DNA from: Cupriavidus necator
Lineage (GTDB): Bacteria; Pseudomonadota; Gammaproteobacteria; Burkholderiales; Burkholderiaceae
Reading direction: 5' to 3'
Length of the DNA stretch: 50,654 bases
Assembly: GCF_013141915.1 (NCBI RefSeq)
Contig: NZ_SROX01000028.1
Location: 1-50,654, forward strand
Shown here piece by piece: positions 24,790-33,073 of this stretch. Below the pieces are notes generated by a model. It was not told where the DNA came from. It did not search any database and worked only from the letters and a program-made list of their open reading frames with translations. The position numbers and the translations under genes are program-made. The stretch's first letter is position 1. Every line of letters starts with the position of its first letter.

Positions 24790-25656
24790 TTACTCCGATG
24801 CCACGCCGAACACCTCGGCGATGGTGCGGCGCGCGATCACCCGCACCATCTCGCGCCGGTACGCCGCGGACCCGCGCGCGTCCGACACCGCGTTGATATC
24901 CGCGGCGACGATGGCGGCGGCTTGCGCGGCCAGGTCCGCCGTCACGTTGTTGCCGGCCAGCATTGCCTCGGCGCGGCGCAGCCGGGCCGGGACCGGCGTG
25001 GACGCGCCCACCGCCAGTCGGGCCTCGATGCAGAACGCGCCCTCGCGACGCACTGCCAGCGCCACGCTGGCCAGCGGGCGGTGCTCGGCGGCCGTGCGCA
25101 GGAAGCGGGCATAGCGGCCATCGGCTCCGGCAGCCGGCGCGGGCAGGCGGATCTGCGTGACGATCTCATCCGGCGCCAGAGCCGTGACGTAGTAGTCGAC
25201 CAGAAAGTCTTCGAGGCCGATCACGCGCTCGCCGCCGCGGCCGCTGACCACGACCTGCGCGCCCAGCGCCATCAGGCAGCCGGGCGGATCGGTGGCCGGG
25301 TCGGCATAGCAGAGGTTGCCGCCGAGCGTGCCCTGGTTGCGCACCTGCGGATTGGCCACGCGCGCGGCCATGCTGGCCAGCATCGGATAGTGCGCCTGCA
25401 CCAGCGGCGAGCGCGCGACCTCGGCGTGCAGCGCCAGCGCGCCAATGCGCAGACCCTCGCGCGCATCGAAGGTGATGCCGCGCAGCGCGTCGAGCCGGCC
25501 CAGCGAGACCAGGTGGCTCGGCGTCAGCATGCGCTGGCGCATGCCGAGCATCAGCGCGGTGCCGCCGGCAAAGATGCGGCAGCTGTCGCCCAGGTCGGCC
25601 AGCATCTGGCTGGCCTCGGCCACGGTGGCCGGCTCAAGAAAGGCAAAGTCACGCAC
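24790..25656 (-). CDS. Molybdenum hydroxylase, FAD-binding medium subunit
   Basis: 288 residues, normal for the CoxM-type subunit. FAD-binding motifs are IFAGGTALMLGMRQ (about 29-42) and QGTLGGNLCYADPATDPPG (about 108-126). The C-terminal CO dehydrogenase flavoprotein domain (about 175-285) is complete. The start is GTG at 25656, inside the last codons of the large-subunit gene (8-base overlap), so translation is coupled. It accepts electrons through the small subunit and passes them to an unknown acceptor. Confidence 0.9.
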   Translation of the reverse strand: MRDFAFLEPATVAEASQMLADLGDSCRIFAGGTALMLGMRQRMLTPSHLVSLGRLDALRGITFDAREGLRIGALALHAEVARSPLVQAHYPMLASMAARVANPQVRNQGTLGGNLCYADPATDPPGCLMALGAQVVVSGRGGERVIGLEDFLVDYYVTALAPDEIVTQIRLPAPAAGADGRYARFLRTAAEHRPLASVALAVRREGAFCIEARLAVGASTPVPARLRRAEAMLAGNNVTADLAAQAAAIVAADINAVSDARGSAAYRREMVRVIARRTIAEVFGVASE

Positions 25657-27940
25657 TGGCGGCCTCCGTTTTATTTAGTTCGCGCAGGCCCGCCAACACC
25701 TTCTCCGGCGTGATCGGCAGCGACTGGATGCGCACGCCGACGGCATCGAAGACGGCATTGGCAATCGCCGCCGCGCCCGGCAGGATCGCGGTCTCGCTGG
25801 CGCCCTTGGCGCCGTAGGGGCCGTTGGGATCGTTCGACTCGACCACGTCGGTGCGCAGCATCGGCACCGCGTCGGCGGTCGGCATGGTGTAGTCGGCAAA
25901 GTTGCCGTTCATCAGGCGGCCATCCTCGTATTGCAGGTTCTCGTACAGGGTCCAGCCGATCGCCTGCACGGTGGCGCCATGGGTCTGGCCATGCACGGCG
26001 AGCGGATTGATGGCCTTGCCGCAGTCGTCGGCGACAAAGCTGTCGATCACGGTGACCTGGCCGGTGCTGGTATCGACCTCCACCTCCACCGCCTGCGCCG
26101 CGAACGAATGCGCGGGCGCGACGTTGCCGTAGTAATCGGCATCGTGCATCACCGTTGGCGCGTCGTAGCTGGCGCGCACGTGGATGCCCTCGCCGCCGTG
26201 GCGGAAGATATGCAGGCGCGCGATCTCGGCCAGCGTGGCGGACTGGCCGGGCTGCCCCGGCACGCCAATGCGGCCATCGGCGATCACCAGCTGCTGCGCG
26301 TCCACCCCGAGCTTTTCCGCCGCGAGCGCGAGCAGCTTCTGCCGCGCCTCGCGCGCCGCGCGCAGTACCGCGTTGCCGGAGATAATGGTCACGCGCGACG
26401 CCAGCGAGCCCAGGCAGAACGGCGCGGTATCGGTATCGGGCGCCATCACGGTAACGTGCGACAGCGGTATGCCCAGTTCCTGCGCGCAGATCTGGCTGAG
26501 CATGGTATTGGCGCCCTGCCCCATGTCGCACTCGCTGGTCTGCAGCATCACGCGGCCGTCCTCGTTCATCTTGAGCAAGATGGTCGAGCCGTCCCAGTTG
26601 CCCAGCGTGCGGTTGCCGCTGACATGCATCGCCGCGGCAATGCCGACGCCGCGCCGGCGCGTGCCGGTGCCGCGCGGCGCCGCGCGCTTTTCGTCCCAGC
26701 CGATGGCCCGGCGCGTCATGTCGAGGCATTCGGCCATGCCGGTGCTGCTGATCTTCCAGCCATGCACGCTGGTCTCGCCGGCGCCGATGGCATTGCGCTT
26801 GTGCACTTCGATCGGGTCGATGCCCAGCATGCCGGCCAGCACGGTCAGGTGGCAGTTCAGCGGAAACTGCATCTGCTGCCCGCCGAAGCCGCGGAAGGCG
26901 CCGCGCGGCGGGTTGTTGGTATAGGCCATCACCGCGTGCGAGCGCACGTTCTGTATGCGGTGCATGTTGTCGCTGCGCATGGCGGTAACGTGCATCACAT
27001 CCCCGGCAAGTCCGGAGTAGGCGCCGCACTCGGCCGTGATGCGCACGTCCTTGGCCAGGATCACGCCGTCGGCGGACAGGCCCAGGCGCAGCCACACCTG
27101 CATCGGCACGCTGGCGCGCGCCCCCTGGAAGTCTTCCAGCCGGTTGTTGACCAGCCGCACCGGACGCTCCAGCCGGCTGGCCAGGTAAGCGCAGATCAGG
27201 CTGTTGTTTTCCTCGACGATCTTGGCGCCGAAGCCGCCGCCGGTGGTGGCCTGCACCACGCGGAGGCTCGACACCGGCCGGTCCAGCGCCTCGGCCAGCC
27301 GCGCCCGCGCCAGGAACACTGACTGCGTCGACGCCCACACCGTGAGCCGGCCGTTGCCGTCCTGCGCCGCGACCGACGCCATCGGCTCGAGATAGCCCGG
27401 GTACTGCGAATGCATGTCGTAGGTGGCTTCGTACACCGCGGCGCAGGCCGCGAACGCGGCATCGACGTCGCCGCGCACGATGCGCATTTCATGGCCGATA
27501 TTGCGCGTGCCGGCGTGGATCTCGGGCGCGCCCTCCGCCAGGGCCGCGGCCGGCGTCAGCAGTGCGGGCAGGACCTCGTACTCGACGTGGATCAGGTCCA
27601 GCGCATCGCGCGCGATTTCCTCGCTGGCCGCCACCACCGCGGCCACTTCCTCGCCGACATGGCGCACCACGCCGCAGGCCAGGATGCGCTGCTCCTTGCG
27701 GTGCGGGCCCCAGTGGCGAGCGGGCACGTCGTACCCGGTCGCCACCAGCTTCACGCCTGGCAGTGCCTTCGCGGCGGTCGTGTCGATGCGCACGATGCGT
27801 GCGTGCGGGTGCGGGCTGCGCAGCACCTTGGCGTGCAGCATGCCGGGCAGCTTGAGGTCGCCGGCATACTGCGCGCGGCCCATGACCTTTTCCCGCGCGG
27901 TCACCTGCGGCGTGGACGCGCCCACGATGGCCTTGCTCAT
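25649..27940 (-). CDS. Molybdenum hydroxylase, large (molybdopterin) subunit
   Basis: 763 residues from ATG 27940, chosen for its strong AGGAGG ribosome binding site; the frame is open further upstream without support. Motifs include AREKVMGRAQYAGDL, TTGGGFGAKIVEENN, PPRGAFRGFGGQQMQF and the C-terminal NGPYGAKGASETAIL, whose Glu is the likely catalytic base. The PPRGAFRGFG segment differs from the AYxCSFR loop of form I CO dehydrogenase, so this is a hydroxylase of another substrate, possibly an N-heterocycle or aldehyde. Maturation genes are not in the window. The Bug gene at 28003 precedes it. Confidence 0.9.
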   Translation of the reverse strand: MSKAIVGASTPQVTAREKVMGRAQYAGDLKLPGMLHAKVLRSPHPHARIVRIDTTAAKALPGVKLVATGYDVPARHWGPHRKEQRILACGVVRHVGEEVAAVVAASEEIARDALDLIHVEYEVLPALLTPAAALAEGAPEIHAGTRNIGHEMRIVRGDVDAAFAACAAVYEATYDMHSQYPGYLEPMASVAAQDGNGRLTVWASTQSVFLARARLAEALDRPVSSLRVVQATTGGGFGAKIVEENNSLICAYLASRLERPVRLVNNRLEDFQGARASVPMQVWLRLGLSADGVILAKDVRITAECGAYSGLAGDVMHVTAMRSDNMHRIQNVRSHAVMAYTNNPPRGAFRGFGGQQMQFPLNCHLTVLAGMLGIDPIEVHKRNAIGAGETSVHGWKISSTGMAECLDMTRRAIGWDEKRAAPRGTGTRRRGVGIAAAMHVSGNRTLGNWDGSTILLKMNEDGRVMLQTSECDMGQGANTMLSQICAQELGIPLSHVTVMAPDTDTAPFCLGSLASRVTIISGNAVLRAAREARQKLLALAAEKLGVDAQQLVIADGRIGVPGQPGQSATLAEIARLHIFRHGGEGIHVRASYDAPTVMHDADYYGNVAPAHSFAAQAVEVEVDTSTGQVTVIDSFVADDCGKAINPLAVHGQTHGATVQAIGWTLYENLQYEDGRLMNGNFADYTMPTADAVPMLRTDVVESNDPNGPYGAKGASETAILPGAAAIANAVFDAVGVRIQSLPITPEKVLAGLRELNKTEAASA

Positions 27941-28002
27941 GCCGGCCTCCTGACTGTCGTTGTTCATGGGGTGTGACGGCGATGCGATGGCGCTGGCGCG
28001 GG

Positions 28003-29001
28003 TCATTCCGCGGTGATCGCCAGGTCGCGGATCACCTTGCCCAGGCGCTCGTAGTCGGCCGCGTTGACCTTCTCCAGCGCGGCCGGTGCGCCGCCCACGG
28101 GCGTGGCGCCGAACGTCGCCATCTTGTCGGCCACGTCGGGCAGGCGCAGCACGTCGTTGAGCTGCTGGTTCAGCACCTTGACCACCTCGGGCGGCGTGCC
28201 CTTGGGCGCCATCACGCCGTGCCACGCGCCGACCACCACGTCCTTGTAGCCCAACTCGGCCAGCGTCGGCACGTTGGGCAGCAGCGGCGAGCGCCGGGCA
28301 TCGGTGATCGCCAGCGCGATCAGCCGGCCGGTATTGAGGTACTGCGCCACCGGGCCAAGCGTGACGTAGGCAAAGTTCACATGTCCCGCCACCACGTCGT
28401 TGACCGCCGGCGCCACGCCCTTGTAGGGCACGTGCTGGATCTTCACGCCTGCGGCGCGATTGAGCATCTCGCCGGCGACGTGCATCGGCGAACCGGCGCC
28501 CGGGCTGCCATAGGTCAGCGCCTTGCCGCCCCTGGCCGCCGCCACCATCTCGCCCACGGTCTTGACGCCCGCCTGCGGGTTGGCCACCAGCAGCACCGCC
28601 TGCACCGCGGTCTGGATCACCGGCGTGAAGCCGTGCAGAGGGTCATAGCTGGCCGACGGCGCCAGCTTGAGCACCATCGGCGCCAGCGTGAACGGGTTGG
28701 GCGTGTACAGCAGCGTATAGCCGTCCGTCGGCGCGCGGCTGACGAACGCGGCGCCAACCACGCCACCGGCGCCGGGTCGGTTTTCGACGATGACCGGCTG
28801 CTTTAGGCGGGCCGACAGCTTGTCGGCGTAGAGCCTGGCCATGGCGTCGGTGTCGCCGCCGGGCGGGTAGGCCACCACCATGGTCACGGTCTTGGCCGGA
28901 TAGGCGGCGGTGGCCAGCGCACTGCCGGCGGCCAGCGCAAGCGCGGCCATGGCCGTGGCGGCGACGAAACCGGCAAGGGGGCGTTGGGGACGTTGTCTCA
29001 T
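28003..29001 (-). CDS. Bug/TctC-family periplasmic binding protein
   Basis: 332 residues with a signal peptide (about 1-32, cleaved near ATAAYPAK). Family sequences are YPAKTVTMVVAYPPGGDTD, VIVENRPGAGGVVGAA, VPYKGVAPAVNDVVAGHVNF and PNVPTLAELGYKDVVVGAW. It is probably the first gene of the molybdenum-hydroxylase operon and may capture that operon's substrate. By eye it is closer to the Bug protein at 48901 than to the one at 33074, for example both have PNVPTLAELGYKDV. No membrane transport partners are encoded nearby. Its leader holds the motif at 29095 and the palindrome at 29147. Confidence 0.9.
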   Translation of the reverse strand: MRQRPQRPLAGFVAATAMAALALAAGSALATAAYPAKTVTMVVAYPPGGDTDAMARLYADKLSARLKQPVIVENRPGAGGVVGAAFVSRAPTDGYTLLYTPNPFTLAPMVLKLAPSASYDPLHGFTPVIQTAVQAVLLVANPQAGVKTVGEMVAAARGGKALTYGSPGAGSPMHVAGEMLNRAAGVKIQHVPYKGVAPAVNDVVAGHVNFAYVTLGPVAQYLNTGRLIALAITDARRSPLLPNVPTLAELGYKDVVVGAWHGVMAPKGTPPEVVKVLNQQLNDVLRLPDVADKMATFGATPVGGAPAALEKVNAADYERLGKVIRDLAITAE

Positions 29002-29094
29002 CTACAGCTCCTGTGGGGGCGCACTCGCGACGCCGGCGTGGCGGTCAGCACGTCGCGAAAACACGGTTGGCTCGCGTTACAACTCTATTCGGTT

Positions 29095-29110
29095 GTTTTA
29101 TTGGTAAAAC
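29095..29110. promoter_or_regulatory. GTTTYA-N4-TAAAAC site 1, before the Bug/molybdenum-hydroxylase operon
   Basis: GTTTTATTGGTAAAAC has perfect 6-bp arms (GTTTTA and TAAAAC) around TTGG. It matches the sites before the Rieske operon, the hydrolase and the porin. It lies 94 bp upstream of the Bug start, downstream of the candidate promoter, where a repressor could block transcription. Confidence 0.65.
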
Positions 29111-29135
29111 GTTGATCCCATCAGGGAACACAAAC

Positions 29136-29164
29136 ATCGTAGGTCGCGTAAGTTGACAACTCAA
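29136..29164 (-). promoter_or_regulatory. Candidate promoter for the Bug/molybdenum-hydroxylase operon
   Basis: On the minus strand TTGAGT (29164-29159) and TACGAT (29141-29136) are separated by 17 bases. The -35 element lies inside the MarR-type palindrome at 29147-29170, which would explain control by the divergent MarR regulator. Confidence 0.4.
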
Positions 29165-29170
29165 CTTACG
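29147..29170. promoter_or_regulatory. Perfect 10-bp palindrome, candidate MarR operator
   Basis: CGTAAGTTGA and TCAACTTACG are exact reverse complements with a CAAC spacer. The site lies between the divergent Bug (29001) and MarR (29322) genes. MarR proteins typically bind such 16-24 bp palindromes. No second copy was noticed in the window. Confidence 0.7.
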
Positions 29171-29321
29171 TTAAATACCAATTGACTAACAACCATTTAT
29201 TAGGGTCATTCTGCATTCACCGGGTGGAGATACGATGGCGGCATTGGCAAGCGCCTGTGAGACAATCTGCCCCGCCCACCGGCCACGCATCCTGGCCGGC
29301 AGACCAGACCAAGAGGAACGC

Positions 29322-29849
29322 ATGTCCCGTGATGCCGCGCCCGCCCACGGCAAGCCCGCGCCCGCCACCACCCCCGCCGACAACACCAGCCCCTGGACCG
29401 ACCTCGACGAGGCCGGCAGCGGCCTGACCGTTGATAACTTCCTGACCACGATGCTGAGCCAGTTGGTGACCGCGCTGCGCAGCACGGTCACCAAGCCTTA
29501 TGCGGAACAGTTCGGCCTGACCGTGCCGGAATGGCGCATCCTGGCGCTGCTGGCGCATGCGCGCGCGTTGCCGTTTGCCGAACTGGTGACGCAATCAACC
29601 TCGGACAAGGCGCTGGTGAGCCGCACGCTGCGGCTGCTGGAAGACCGCGGGCTGGTGCAACTGGCCTCGGCCGGCAACACGCCGCGCAAGAAGCTGCTGT
29701 GCGAGATCACCGAAGCCGGCACCGCGCTGCATGACCAGGTGATGCCGCTGGCGCGGCGCGGCCAGGCGGAGGTGATCCGCCAACTGTCGCCGCAGGAGCG
29801 CGAGGCGGTGTACCAGGGGCTGCGCAAGCTGCTGCGCGCGCAGGCCTGA
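29322..29849 (+). CDS. MarR-family transcriptional regulator
   Basis: 175 residues from ATG 29322, which follows an AGAGGA ribosome binding site; the upstream extension is not protein-like. The winged helix-turn-helix domain spans about residues 45-140: FGLTVPEWRILALLAHARAL, then LVTQSTSDKALVSRTLRLLEDRGLV and the wing LASAGNTPRKKLLCEITEAG. The first about 35 residues are low-complexity and Pro/Ala-rich. It is divergent from the Bug/molybdenum-hydroxylase operon and very likely controls it through the palindrome at 29147. The ligand is unknown, though MarR proteins of this kind often sense aromatic acids. Confidence 0.88.
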   Translation: MSRDAAPAHGKPAPATTPADNTSPWTDLDEAGSGLTVDNFLTTMLSQLVTALRSTVTKPYAEQFGLTVPEWRILALLAHARALPFAELVTQSTSDKALVSRTLRLLEDRGLVQLASAGNTPRKKLLCEITEAGTALHDQVMPLARRGQAEVIRQLSPQEREAVYQGLRKLLRAQA

Positions 29850-29860
29850 CCGCGGCGGCT

Positions 29861-30760
29861 TCAGTGGCGCGCCGCCACGCTCTGACGCTGGTATGTCGCC
29901 AGGGTCTGCCGCATGGCGTCGCGCACGGCAGCCACCGAGCGGTTGTCGTCATCCCCCTTGCGGGTCACCAGCGACAGGGTCAGCACCGGCGCCGAACGGC
30001 CCAGCCGCACCAGCCGCACCGGGTAGTTCTGCAGCAGCGTCGGATCGGGCCCCTGCAGGATCGATACGCCAAGCCCCGCGCTGACCATCGCCACGATCGC
30101 CGGCGCGCTGTCGAATTCCAGCGTGCCGCGGATTCCGGACACATGCGTGTGCACATATTGCGCCGCCATCGCCCCTGACACGGTATTGCGGTCATAGCGG
30201 ATCCAGTCGTACTGCCGGAACAGCGCGGCCGCGTTGGGCTCGGTCGCGCCCGGGGGCGCGATCAGCACCAGTTCGCGGCGCATCATCGGCGTCCAGCGCA
30301 GCCGCGCCGAACCGCCGGCCACGGGCTGCGCCACCAGCGCCGCATCGATATCGCCAGCCTTGACCGACGCCGTCAGCGTGCTGCTGCGTCCGCGCACCAG
30401 GCGCAGTTCCAGCCGGGGATGGCGCTCGCGCACGTAGCGCACCAGCCCGGGCAGCACGACCGGCTGCAGCGACTCGATCACTCCCAGCCGCACCACCCCC
30501 TCCACCACCAGCCCGCCGCCGGCGCGCAGCGCCTCCAGGTCCTGCAACGCCCGCCGCATGGTGTCGGCCACTTCGTGCGCCAGTTGGTTGGGCCGCGCCT
30601 GCAGACCAGAGCGGTCGAACAGGGGCTTGCCGAGGTACTGCTCCAGCTGCTTCATCTGCATGCTGACGGCGCTGGGCGTGACGTTGGCCTGGCGCGCGGC
30701 CCCGGCGAAGGAACCGGTTTGCAGCACGCTCTCGAGCGTACGGAAGGTTTCTATCTTCAT
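29861..30760 (-). CDS. LysR-family transcriptional regulator
   Basis: 299 residues from ATG 30760. The helix-turn-helix (1-60) reads MKIETFRTLESVLQTGSFAG, AARQANVTPSAVSMQMKQLE and YLGKPLFDRSGLQARPNQLA. The effector domain (about 88-290) contains GVVRLGVIESLQPVVLPGLV and IRGTLEFDSAPAIVAMVSAG. It is divergent from the TauD/TfdA-like dioxygenase and presumably activates that operon. It converges on the MarR gene with an 11-bp gap. Confidence 0.88.
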   Translation of the reverse strand: MKIETFRTLESVLQTGSFAGAARQANVTPSAVSMQMKQLEQYLGKPLFDRSGLQARPNQLAHEVADTMRRALQDLEALRAGGGLVVEGVVRLGVIESLQPVVLPGLVRYVRERHPRLELRLVRGRSSTLTASVKAGDIDAALVAQPVAGGSARLRWTPMMRRELVLIAPPGATEPNAAALFRQYDWIRYDRNTVSGAMAAQYVHTHVSGIRGTLEFDSAPAIVAMVSAGLGVSILQGPDPTLLQNYPVRLVRLGRSAPVLTLSLVTRKGDDDNRSVAAVRDAMRQTLATYQRQSVAARH

Positions 30761-30768
30761 CAAAAATT

Positions 30769-30790
30769 CTTATCAGGCAACTCAAATAAG
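30769..30790. promoter_or_regulatory. Dyad, candidate LysR operator
   Basis: CTTAT and ATAAG are inverted around 12 bases, close to the T-N11-A form of LysR boxes. It is 8 bases outside the LysR start and about 94 bases before the dioxygenase start, typical for an autoregulatory site that also activates the divergent gene. Confidence 0.45.
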
Positions 30791-30883
30791 TTCGCTTTTC
30801 TAATCATAGGCGACCTCGCTAGACTGGGCTCATCCGATTGAGAACGACCCCTGCAAGACGCAGAACACGGAGGAGCCCGGAAC

Positions 30884-32056
30884 ATGTCAGTCATCGCCGC
30901 ATCGCCACGCCCCGTCGCCTGGACCGCCCAGCAAGCCCGCGAGGACCGCTCGTGGATCCTGCGCATGAGCGAAACGGAGATCCAGGGAATGCGCGACGCG
31001 CTCAGCCACGCCAAGGCGCTGGACAAGCCGCTGCTGGAGATGCAGCAGGCGGACTTCCCGCTCAACGATGCCGCGCGCGCCGTGCTCCAGCGCGCCATCG
31101 ACATCACCCAGCGCGGCTGGGGGATGTGCCTGGTCAAGGGCTTCCCGGTCGACGAATGGACCGAGGAAGAATCGCGCCTGGCCTACTGGGGCATGAGCCT
31201 GTACATGGGCGTCGGCCGCACCCAGAACCGGGCCAGCCAGTTCATGAACGACGTGCGCAATGAAGGCGGCGAATACAAGGTCAAGGGCGGCCGCGGGTAC
31301 AACACCAACGCCGGCCTGGATTTCCACCAGGACTCCTGCGACGTGGTCGGCCTGCTGTGCCGGCGCACCGCGCGCGCGGGCGGCACCAGCAAGGTGATCA
31401 GTTCGATCGCACTGCATGACGAAGTCCAGCGCCGCCGCCCCGACCTGATTCCGGTGCTCAAGGGTTCCTTCTTCCACAGCTACCAGGGCACCCAGGATCC
31501 CAGCCAGCCACCGTACTACCGCTGCCCGGTCTTCGGCAGCCATCCCGAGTATTTCTCGGCGCGCGCCAACCGCAAGAACACCGACGCCGCCCAGCGCGAT
31601 TTTGCCGAACTGCCGCGCCTGACGCCGGCCCAGGTCGAAGCGCTGGACTTGCTCGACGAGCTGATGCCGAGCGAGCTGCTGTGCTTCACCATGGAACTGG
31701 AACAGGGCGACCTGCAATTGCTGAACAACTACGTCACGCTGCATTCGCGCACGCCGTTCGAGGACTTTGACGAGCCGGACCGCAAGCGCCACCTGTTCCG
31801 CCTGTGGCTGTCCGTGCCCGGCTCGCAACCGCTGCCTGATGACTGGAAGGAGTACTACGGCGACGTGCGTGCCGGATCGGTGCGCGGCGGCGTGCGCGGC
31901 AGTGAGATCACGCAGGCGTTCCTGGACTACGAGAAACGCCAGGCGGCCGCGCTCGGCATGCTGTTCGAGCCCTGGCGTCCCCAGGTGCGCCAGGAAGACA
32001 TGGCGCGCATCCTGGCCGGACAGGCGGCCAGGGCCGCGGCGGGAGCCACCGCATGA
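30884..32056 (+). CDS. TauD/TfdA-family Fe(II)/2-oxoglutarate-dependent dioxygenase-like protein
   Basis: 390 residues. The double-stranded beta-helix fold is indicated by GLDFHQDSCDVVGLLCRRTA, where the HxD iron ligands are present, and by the distal part VTLHSRTPFEDFDEPDRKRHLFRLWLS with the distal His and the oxoglutarate-binding Arg. Family members hydroxylate their substrates, often leading to C-S, C-O or C-N cleavage. It has a strong GGAGGAG ribosome binding site. The stop overlaps the start of the next gene (ATGA), so the pair is translationally coupled. The substrate is unknown. Confidence 0.85.
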   Translation: MSVIAASPRPVAWTAQQAREDRSWILRMSETEIQGMRDALSHAKALDKPLLEMQQADFPLNDAARAVLQRAIDITQRGWGMCLVKGFPVDEWTEEESRLAYWGMSLYMGVGRTQNRASQFMNDVRNEGGEYKVKGGRGYNTNAGLDFHQDSCDVVGLLCRRTARAGGTSKVISSIALHDEVQRRRPDLIPVLKGSFFHSYQGTQDPSQPPYYRCPVFGSHPEYFSARANRKNTDAAQRDFAELPRLTPAQVEALDLLDELMPSELLCFTMELEQGDLQLLNNYVTLHSRTPFEDFDEPDRKRHLFRLWLSVPGSQPLPDDWKEYYGDVRAGSVRGGVRGSEITQAFLDYEKRQAAALGMLFEPWRPQVRQEDMARILAGQAARAAAGATA

Positions 32057-32940
32057 ACGGCGGCGGCACGCCTTCCCCCTCACTGAAGCAGCGGCTGCGC
32101 CGGCCCGAGCCGTTGCTGGCGCCCGGCGTCTACGACGCCCTCAGCGCGCTGCTGGCCGAGCAGGCCGGCTTCGAGGCACTGTACCTGTCGGGGGGCGCGG
32201 TTGCCTACACGCTGCTGGGCCGCTCCGACGTCGGGCTGACCACGGCCACCGAGACCGCCGATGTGCTGGCGCGCATCACCGACCGCGTATCGCTGCCCGT
32301 GATCGTCGACGGCGACACCGGCTACGGCAACGCGCTCAACACACAGCGCACGGTACGCGCGTTCGAGCGCGCCGGCGCGGCGATGATCCAGCTCGAGGAC
32401 CAGGGCTTTCCCAAGCGTTGCGGCCACCTCGCGGGCAAGTCGCTGGTTCCCGTCCGGGAGATGTGTGGCAAGCTGCGTGCCGCACTCGACGCGCGCCATA
32501 GCCCGGACACGCTGATCCTGGCGCGCACCGACGCCGTTGCCGTCGAAGGTCTCGACGCCGCCATCGAGCGCGCCGAAGCCTACCTGGCCTGCGGCGTCGA
32601 TGGGCTGTTTATCGAGGCCGTGGTTTCCGCCGCTGACATGGACCGCGTCTGCGGGCGCTTCTCCGCGCGCGTGCCGCTGCTGGCCAATATGGTCGAGGGC
32701 GGCAAGACCCCGATCCAGAGCGCGGCCGAACTGGGCGCGCGCGGCTACCGCATCGTGATCTACCCGGGCGGCACCGTGCGTTTCGCCTCGCACCAGCTGC
32801 AGCGCTACTTCGCCGGTCTGAAGGCGGACGGCAGCACCCGCGCCTTCAAGCAGGAGATGAACGACTTCGATGCATTGAACCGGCTGCTCGGCACGCCCCA
32901 ATTGCTCGACGCCGGCCGCCGCTACGCCGACGGCGACTGA
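32053..32940 (+). CDS. Isocitrate lyase/PEP mutase-family lyase
   Basis: 295 residues of the (beta/alpha)8 family containing methylisocitrate lyase, PEP mutase and oxaloacetate decarboxylase. The metal-binding VIVDGDTGYGN (about 80-90) and the catalytic-loop KRCGHLAGK (about 120-128) are intact, the Cys indicating a lyase rather than a mutase. It cleaves a C-C bond in a 2-hydroxy or 2-oxo carboxylate. Its coupling to the dioxygenase suggests that the lyase acts on the hydroxylated product. Exact substrate not predictable. Confidence 0.88.
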   Translation: MNGGGTPSPSLKQRLRRPEPLLAPGVYDALSALLAEQAGFEALYLSGGAVAYTLLGRSDVGLTTATETADVLARITDRVSLPVIVDGDTGYGNALNTQRTVRAFERAGAAMIQLEDQGFPKRCGHLAGKSLVPVREMCGKLRAALDARHSPDTLILARTDAVAVEGLDAAIERAEAYLACGVDGLFIEAVVSAADMDRVCGRFSARVPLLANMVEGGKTPIQSAAELGARGYRIVIYPGGTVRFASHQLQRYFAGLKADGSTRAFKQEMNDFDALNRLLGTPQLLDAGRRYADGD

Positions 32941-33073
32941 CGTTGGGCACCACGCCATTGCCGGCGCCAGCCCGACGCCCCTTGACGGACTTGCCCCGCC
33001 GCAGGCGATTCGCAAGCCGCTTTGACGATGCCCCCATCGTCCAGAAACATAAGCAGAGAAACGGAGACAACCG

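Noticed and set aside
25649..27940. Aerobic CO dehydrogenase (coxL) annotation
   Set aside because: The loop AYxCSFR is absent; PPRGAFRGFG is present instead. It is a xanthine-oxidase-family hydroxylase of unknown substrate.
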